Of a stretch of 64,000 bases of DNA, positions 59,774 through 64,000 are shown piece after piece (position 1 is the stretch's first letter; every line of letters begins with the position of its first letter). The DNA comes from JAPLST01 sp964397565 (GTDB lineage Bacteria > Auribacterota > UBA3054 > JAPLST01), in NCBI GenBank assembly GCA_964397565.1, contig CAYNJC010000007.1, positions 1 to 64,000 on the forward strand, in the 5' to 3' direction. Both the position numbers and the translations under genes were made by a program. The notes below the pieces were generated by a model that had not been told where the DNA came from, searched no databases, and worked only from the letters and a program-made list of their open reading frames with translations.

Positions 59774-59801
59774 TGCAGGCTTTTGACGTCTAATGTGTAG
59801 A

Positions 59802-59826
59802 AACTCCGTTCGCGGCGAACGGAGTT
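59802..59826. repeat. Short palindrome with CGG loop
   Basis: Arms AACTCCGTTCG and CGAACGGAGTT pair perfectly around CGG. The stem sequence differs from the one at 4803-4827 but keeps the TTCG/CGAA core and the loop. It stands four bases before the Avd-like remnant. Confidence 0.8.
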
Positions 59827-59830
59827 AAGG

Positions 59831-59920
59831 TTGGGTAAACTGCCGCGCGACCAGAAGTTTCTGTTGGCTGACCGGATCGAAGTGCAGCGCAAATACAGAG
59901 ACTATATCCGACAGAAGTAA
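59831..59920 (+). pseudogene. Remnant of an Avd-like four-helix-bundle gene
   Basis: A 29-codon frame (TTG to TAA) encodes LGKLPRDQKFLLADRIEVQ and a basic tail (RKYRDYIRQK). The KLPRDQKFLLADRIE stretch matches the helix-2 entry of Avd-like four-helix-bundle proteins (pattern K-[FL]-P-[KR]-x-x-[RK]-F-x-L-x-x-R-I-E). The rest of the gene is missing. It lies between two palindromes upstream of purL. Confidence 0.6.
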
Positions 59921-59951
59921 CAATACATTCTCGCGCGGCACGATACGTTAT

Positions 59952-59977
59952 AAATTCGTTCGTGCACGAACGAATTT
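59952..59977. repeat. Perfect 26-base palindrome upstream of purL
   Basis: AAATTCGTTCGTG and CACGAACGAATTT are exact reverse complements without a loop. It shares the AAATTC/GAATTT ends and TTCG/CGAA core with other palindromes of the family. TATACT (59987-59992) follows and may be the purL -10 box. Confidence 0.85.
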
Positions 59978-60040
59978 CCTTTTTGGTATACTTATGCGCG
60001 GCGTTGCCGCCTCGTTTTTAATGACTACCCGAAGTGCTGC

Positions 60041-62329
60041 ATGGTAACACGACTGCCTCAGGACCCGGCCATCACGCCGGCGGTCATCGCCGACCATGGC
60101 ATGACCGCCGAAGAATATCAGCGTGCCTGCGCCATCCTCGGCCGCGAACCAAGCTACACCGAGCTCGGCATTTTCTCGGTGATGTGGTCGGAGCACTGCT
60201 CGTACAAGAATTCGCGGCGCTTGCTGCGCTCGTTTCCGACAAGCGGCCCGCGCGTGTTGATCAAGGCCGGCGAGGAGAACGCCGGTGTGCTCGATATCGG
60301 CGACGGTTGGGCGGTCGCGTTCAAGGTCGAATCGCACAATCATCCGTCGGCGGTCGAGCCGTTTCAAGGCGCGGCCACCGGTGTGGGCGGCATTCTGCGT
60401 GACATTTTCACGATGGGCGCGCGGCCGGTGATCAACATGAATTCGCTGCGCTTTGGCCGGCCGGATACGGCGGCCGTGCGCCATTTGATTGACGGTGTGG
60501 TCGGCGGCATTGCCCATTACGGCAATTGCATGGGCATTCCCACCATCGGCGGCGATGTCTATTTTGACGAGACCTACGAAACAAACTGCCTGGTGAATGC
60601 CTTCAGCTTGGGCGTCATGCGCCATGAAGAATTGCAGCGCGGCTGCGCGACGGGCGTGGGTAATCCGGTGTTTTACGTCGGCGCGGCAACGGGGCGTGAC
60701 GGCATTCACGGCGCAACCTTCGCCTCGACCGAATTGACCGAGGAGTCGGAAGCCAAGCGCAGCTCGGTGCAGGTCGCCGATCCGTTCATGGAGAAACTGT
60801 TGCTCGAAGCGTGCCTTGAATTGTACAAGACCGACTTTGTGGTCGGCATTCAAGACATGGGCGCGGCCGGCTTGACCTGCAGCACCTGCGAAACGGCCTG
60901 CCGTGGCGGGAGCGGGATCGAGATTGATGTCGCCAAAGTGCCGCAACGCGAGCGCGGCATGGTGCCCTACGAAATTCTTTTGTCGGAGAGCCAGGAGCGC
61001 ATGCTGGTGATTGTGCGCAAGGGCTGCGAGGCCGACGTGCAGCGCATTTTTGAGAAATGGGATTTGCACGCCGAACAGATTGGTCAGGTCACGGATGACG
61101 GCGTGATGCGCGTGAAATGGAACGGCGTGACGGTTGCGGAAATTCCGGCGCGCGACATTGCCGAGGATGCGCCACTGTACAGCCCGCCGGCGGAACGGCC
61201 TGCGTATCTGAAGACCGTGCATGCCTGGCGGCTCGACGCCGTGCCACAGCCGCGCGACCTGACGGCGGTCCTGACCACGCTGCTGGCCGAGCCGACGATT
61301 GGCAGCAAAAAGATGGTTTATCGGCGCTATGACCATATGGTGCGCACCGGCACGGTGGTGCTGCCCGGCAGTGACGCCGCGGTGTTTTGGTTGAAAGATG
61401 CCGACAAATATCTGGCATTGTCGGCCGACTGCAACGGGCGCTACTGTTATCTGGAGCCGCGCGTGGGCGCGCGGATCGCGGTCGCGGAGAGTGCGCGCAA
61501 TGTTGTCTGTTCCGGCGGCGTGCCGCTGGGTTTGACCGATTGCCTCAATTTCGGCAATCCGCTCAAGCCGGAGATTTACTGGCAACTGACCGAATGCATC
61601 GCCGGCTTGGTCGAAGCCTGCAAAATCTTTGCCACGCCAGTCACCGGTGGCAATGTGAGCTTGTACAATGAAAGCCCCGATGGCGCGATTGATCCGACGC
61701 CGCTGGTCGTGATGGTCGGGCAAATTGCCTGCGCCGAGCACATCACCACGCAGTGGTTCAAGCAGGCCGGCGACATGATTGTGGTGCTGGACGGGCGGCA
61801 GGATGATCCGTTGCACGGTGTGGGCGGCAGCGAGTATTTGCGGCGCACGCACCAACTGAAGACCGGCACGGCGCCGGTGATGGACCTGGCCAAAGAAAAA
61901 GCGCTGCAGGACTGCTGCCTGGCGGCGATTCGCCAAGGACTGCTTGCGTCGGCCCACGACTGCGCGGAAGGCGGGCTGGCCGTCGCACTGGCTGAATGTT
62001 GCTTTACAATGCCGGCCGACCATGTGCGCGCCATGCCGGCGCCACTGGGCGCGCGGATTGATGTGGCCGAACTACGCGCCACCTGTCCGCGTCTGGACGC
62101 CTTGTTGTTTGGCGAGCAGCAGTCGCGCATCGTGGTGAGCGCTGCGCCGGCGCAGGTCGAAACGCTGCGCGCACTGGCGGCCCAACATGGCGTGGCAGCA
62201 GTGACGCTCGGCATCGTCGGCGGCGACACACTGCAGGTTAACGATGGCAAGAAGGTGCTGATCACTGCGCCGGTCACGCAGCTTAAGCATGTGTGGGATA
62301 CCGCGCTTGATAGATTCTTTGCGCACTAA
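60041..62329 (+). CDS. purL: Phosphoribosylformylglycinamidine synthase subunit PurL
   Basis: A complete 762-residue small-type PurL, which with PurQ and PurS converts FGAR to FGAM using glutamine-derived ammonia. FSVMWSEHCSYKNSRR (about residues 45-60), AFKVESHNHPSAVEPFQGAATGVGGILRDIFTMGARP (about 88-124), GDVYFDETYE and ASAHDCAEGGLAVALAECCF are the family motifs. purS and purQ are not in the window. The stop is followed seven bases later by a heptamer micro-array. Confidence 0.97.
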   Translation: MVTRLPQDPAITPAVIADHGMTAEEYQRACAILGREPSYTELGIFSVMWSEHCSYKNSRRLLRSFPTSGPRVLIKAGEENAGVLDIGDGWAVAFKVESHNHPSAVEPFQGAATGVGGILRDIFTMGARPVINMNSLRFGRPDTAAVRHLIDGVVGGIAHYGNCMGIPTIGGDVYFDETYETNCLVNAFSLGVMRHEELQRGCATGVGNPVFYVGAATGRDGIHGATFASTELTEESEAKRSSVQVADPFMEKLLLEACLELYKTDFVVGIQDMGAAGLTCSTCETACRGGSGIEIDVAKVPQRERGMVPYEILLSESQERMLVIVRKGCEADVQRIFEKWDLHAEQIGQVTDDGVMRVKWNGVTVAEIPARDIAEDAPLYSPPAERPAYLKTVHAWRLDAVPQPRDLTAVLTTLLAEPTIGSKKMVYRRYDHMVRTGTVVLPGSDAAVFWLKDADKYLALSADCNGRYCYLEPRVGARIAVAESARNVVCSGGVPLGLTDCLNFGNPLKPEIYWQLTECIAGLVEACKIFATPVTGGNVSLYNESPDGAIDPTPLVVMVGQIACAEHITTQWFKQAGDMIVVLDGRQDDPLHGVGGSEYLRRTHQLKTGTAPVMDLAKEKALQDCCLAAIRQGLLASAHDCAEGGLAVALAECCFTMPADHVRAMPAPLGARIDVAELRATCPRLDALLFGEQQSRIVVSAAPAQVETLRALAAQHGVAAVTLGIVGGDTLQVNDGKKVLITAPVTQLKHVWDTALDRFFAH

Positions 62330-62336
62330 GTGCCGA

Positions 62337-62371
62337 ATGTTGAATAGTGAATTTCAAATAGTGAATGCCAC
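62337..62371. repeat. Heptamer micro-array behind purL
   Basis: Five units with a 7-base period: ATGTTGA, ATAGTGA, ATTTCAA, ATAGTGA, ATGCCAC. It begins eight bases after the purL stop; no four-helix-bundle gene is associated. Confidence 0.75.
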
Positions 62372-62395
62372 AGCGAGCTTCACGCCGCACCCTAG

Positions 62396-62416
62396 ATTCT
62401 TTCGCCACGAAAGAAT
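62396..62416. repeat. Short palindrome with CCA loop
   Basis: ATTCTTTCG and CGAAAGAAT pair around CCA, seven bases before the ATG of the oxidase. The arms equal the inner part of the palindrome at 4803-4827, with a different loop. A stem this close to the ATG would cover the usual Shine-Dalgarno position. Confidence 0.8.
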
Positions 62417-62422
62417 TCCCTC

Positions 62423-64000
62423 ATGAAACAGATCCTATCAGCGGAAGAAATCAGCGCGGAGCACCCCGACTATCTGCGCGATGAATCGCGCGTGACGGCG
62501 GCGCGTGCCGATGCGCTGGTGTGGCCGGAAACCGAAGCGGACGTGCTGACCGCGCTGGCCTTGGCGCGCGCGCACGGCTGGCCGGTGACTGTCTCGGCGG
62601 CGCGCACAGGCATTGTCGCCGCCGCGGTGCCGCTCAGCGGCGGCATGGTGCTGTCGCTCGAACAAATGTCCATGCAGAAAGAATTGGTGCATCATCCCGA
62701 CACGGACACCTGGAGTCTGATTGTCGAGCCGGGTGCCTTGTTATGCGGCATTCAAGAGAGCCTGGACAATAATTTCTATTTCTACACCAGCCGCTGGCCG
62801 GAACGCGCGCAAGCCGCCGTGGCGCTGCTGAAAGAACGCACGCTTCGTCTGTTCTATCCACCCGACCCGACCGAGATGTCCGCGACCATTGGTGGCACGG
62901 TCGCGACGAATGCATCCGGCGCGCGCACGTTCAAGTATGGCGCGACCCGCCCGTTTGTGCGCCGGCTGCGCGTGGCGCTGGCGGACGGCACAGTGCTCGA
63001 TATTCCGCGCGGCAACGTGTTTGCGCGCGACGGCGTGCTGACCATTCCGCCAGAACTTGTGGTAGTAGGGGAGCCGCGCAATTACTGTATTCCGCTTCCT
63101 TCCTACAGCATGCCGGCGACCAAGCATTGCGCCGGCTATTATGCCGCGCCGGCGATGGACCTGATTGACCTGTTCATCGGCAGTGAAGGCACACTGGGCG
63201 TCATTGCCGAGATTGAAATAGATGTGGTAGTGCGCGTCAAGGCGCGGCTGAGCATCATGGCGTTCTTCGCCAGCGAACCACAGGCGCTTGATTTTGTCGT
63301 GGCCTTGCGCGCTGCGATCCGGCAAGGCATCTTCGACGTCGAGGCGCTCGAGTATTTCGGCGCCAGTGCGCTGCAAGTATTGCGCGACCGGCGCACACCG
63401 TCGGACAAGACCATTCCGGACATCCCGCCGGCGGATGCGGCTGTGTTTGCGGAGTTTGCCATTAGTGCGGATGCGATGGAAGCCGCGATGGAGCTGCTTG
63501 AACAATATCTCATTTGCCATGGCTCGTCCACCGAAACGGCGTGGGCCGGCATGGATGACGCCGAGATACAAAAGATGAAACTGGTGCGGCACGCCGTGCC
63601 GGAAACGATCAACCAGATGATTGGCGAGCGCAAGCGCACACTGCCGGCGCTGCACAAGATCGCGACCGATCTGGCCGTGCCGGATGAGCAGTTGCACGCG
63701 ATCATGCAGTATTACCACGAACAGTTGGACAACACCGGCCTGCAATATGTTATGTTTGGGCACATCGGCAACAATCATCTGCACGTCAACATCCTGCCGC
63801 GCGACGAGGCCGAGCTGGCGCGTGCAAAGCAGTTGTACCGCGCGTTCGCGGAGAAGGCGATAGCGCTGAACGGCACGGTCGCGGCAGAACACGGCATTGG
63901 CAAGTTGAAGCGCGAATGTTTGCGCAGCATGTTTGGTGACGAGGGCATTGCGCAGATGCGCGCGGTGAAGCACGCGCTCGACCCAAGCGGCATGCTGAAT
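62423..64000 (+). CDS. FAD-linked oxidase, GlcD/lactate dehydrogenase type (3' end cut)
   Basis: The first 526 residues of a flavoprotein of the glycolate oxidase GlcD / D-lactate dehydrogenase group. The FAD-binding domain shows VSAARTGIVAAAVPLSGGMVLSLE (about residues 56-79), PPDPTEMSATIGGTVATNASGARTFKYGATR (about 148-178) and FIGSEGTLGVIAEIEI; the C-terminal domain ends with FGHIGNNHLHVNILP and AAEHGIGKLKRE. Probably only a few to some tens of residues are missing, as DPSGMLN is near the usual end. Substrate (lactate, glycolate or other 2-hydroxy acid) cannot be fixed. A palindrome overlaps its ribosome-binding region. Confidence 0.9.
   Translation, partial: MKQILSAEEISAEHPDYLRDESRVTAARADALVWPETEADVLTALALARAHGWPVTVSAARTGIVAAAVPLSGGMVLSLEQMSMQKELVHHPDTDTWSLIVEPGALLCGIQESLDNNFYFYTSRWPERAQAAVALLKERTLRLFYPPDPTEMSATIGGTVATNASGARTFKYGATRPFVRRLRVALADGTVLDIPRGNVFARDGVLTIPPELVVVGEPRNYCIPLPSYSMPATKHCAGYYAAPAMDLIDLFIGSEGTLGVIAEIEIDVVVRVKARLSIMAFFASEPQALDFVVALRAAIRQGIFDVEALEYFGASALQVLRDRRTPSDKTIPDIPPADAAVFAEFAISADAMEAAMELLEQYLICHGSSTETAWAGMDDAEIQKMKLVRHAVPETINQMIGERKRTLPALHKIATDLAVPDEQLHAIMQYYHEQLDNTGLQYVMFGHIGNNHLHVNILPRDEAELARAKQLYRAFAEKAIALNGTVAAEHGIGKLKRECLRSMFGDEGIAQMRAVKHALDPSGMLN

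Noticed and set aside
59948..62023. Minus-strand open frame of 691 codons opposite purL
   Set aside because: Low-complexity, basic product with no motifs; purL on the other strand explains the DNA completely.

Overview
The window is a GC-rich bacterial chromosome segment. The gene content suggests an anaerobic or fermentative member of the PVC superphylum, with Kiritimatiellota, Lentisphaerota or Verrucomicrobiota as the best guess. The pointers are four PEP-CTERM proteins, a GH36-like glycosidase, SMP-30 and DUF362 domains, a formylglycine-generating-enzyme-like protein, an Rnf complex, LL-diaminopimelate-type aminotransferase, NifU/NifS and many stand-alone four-helix-bundle (IVP) genes. 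There is no rRNA, and the only tRNA found is tRNA-Leu(UAG). No CRISPR, phage or transposase gene was seen. This assignment is inference, because no marker gene in the window settles the phylum.

Layout. 1-480: a four-helix-bundle gene between inverted heptamer arrays. 477-4791: an OPA-type transporter, then a membrane protein, a LemA-like protein and a pseudouridine synthase. 4959-16235 (minus strand): mannitol-1-phosphate dehydrogenase, an SMP-30/DUF362 fusion, a glycerophosphodiester phosphodiesterase beside a GNAT remnant, a polyferredoxin/TauE-like membrane group, and a large GH36-like protein. 16507-18610: TrpB2 and an iron-sulfur flavoprotein. 18659-26266 (minus): a frameshifted PEP-CTERM protein, rnfA, a second four-helix-bundle element, rnfE, rnfG, rnfD, folK, an ORF6N protein and an aminotransferase. 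26396-39775: bioA, a kinase-like LysM protein, a HAD phosphatase, ligA, tRNA-Leu, a giant TPR protein, nifU, nifS and an RlmI-like methyltransferase carrying an in-frame repeat insertion. 39847-45195: a hydrogenase protease, a lipoprotein, a NeuD-like acyltransferase and two PEP-CTERM proteins. 45192-56779: duplicated ABC substrate-binding proteins, a GNAT, a STAS protein, an ABC permease and ATPase, a sensor kinase, a response-regulator phosphatase, a STAS antagonist and an RsbW-type kinase. 56991-64000: a methyltransferase, a 57-residue PEP-CTERM protein, a formylglycine-generating-enzyme-like protein, an Avd-like remnant, purL and a GlcD-like oxidase cut by the window end.

Two things stand out. 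(1) A family of short arrays with a 7- or 8-bp period usually sits directly behind stop codons. Twice the arrays are inverted around a four-helix-bundle gene, and twice similar material has entered a gene (the RlmI-like enzyme and the start of the TPR protein). This looks like a mobile or domesticated IVP/Avd-type element that uses inverted micro-arrays as ends. (2) An ABC uptake system of the ABC_sub_bind class is translationally coupled to a full partner-switching relay, which suggests a transporter-linked sensory system. Short palindromes with covarying stems and REP-like hairpins fill many intergenic gaps.
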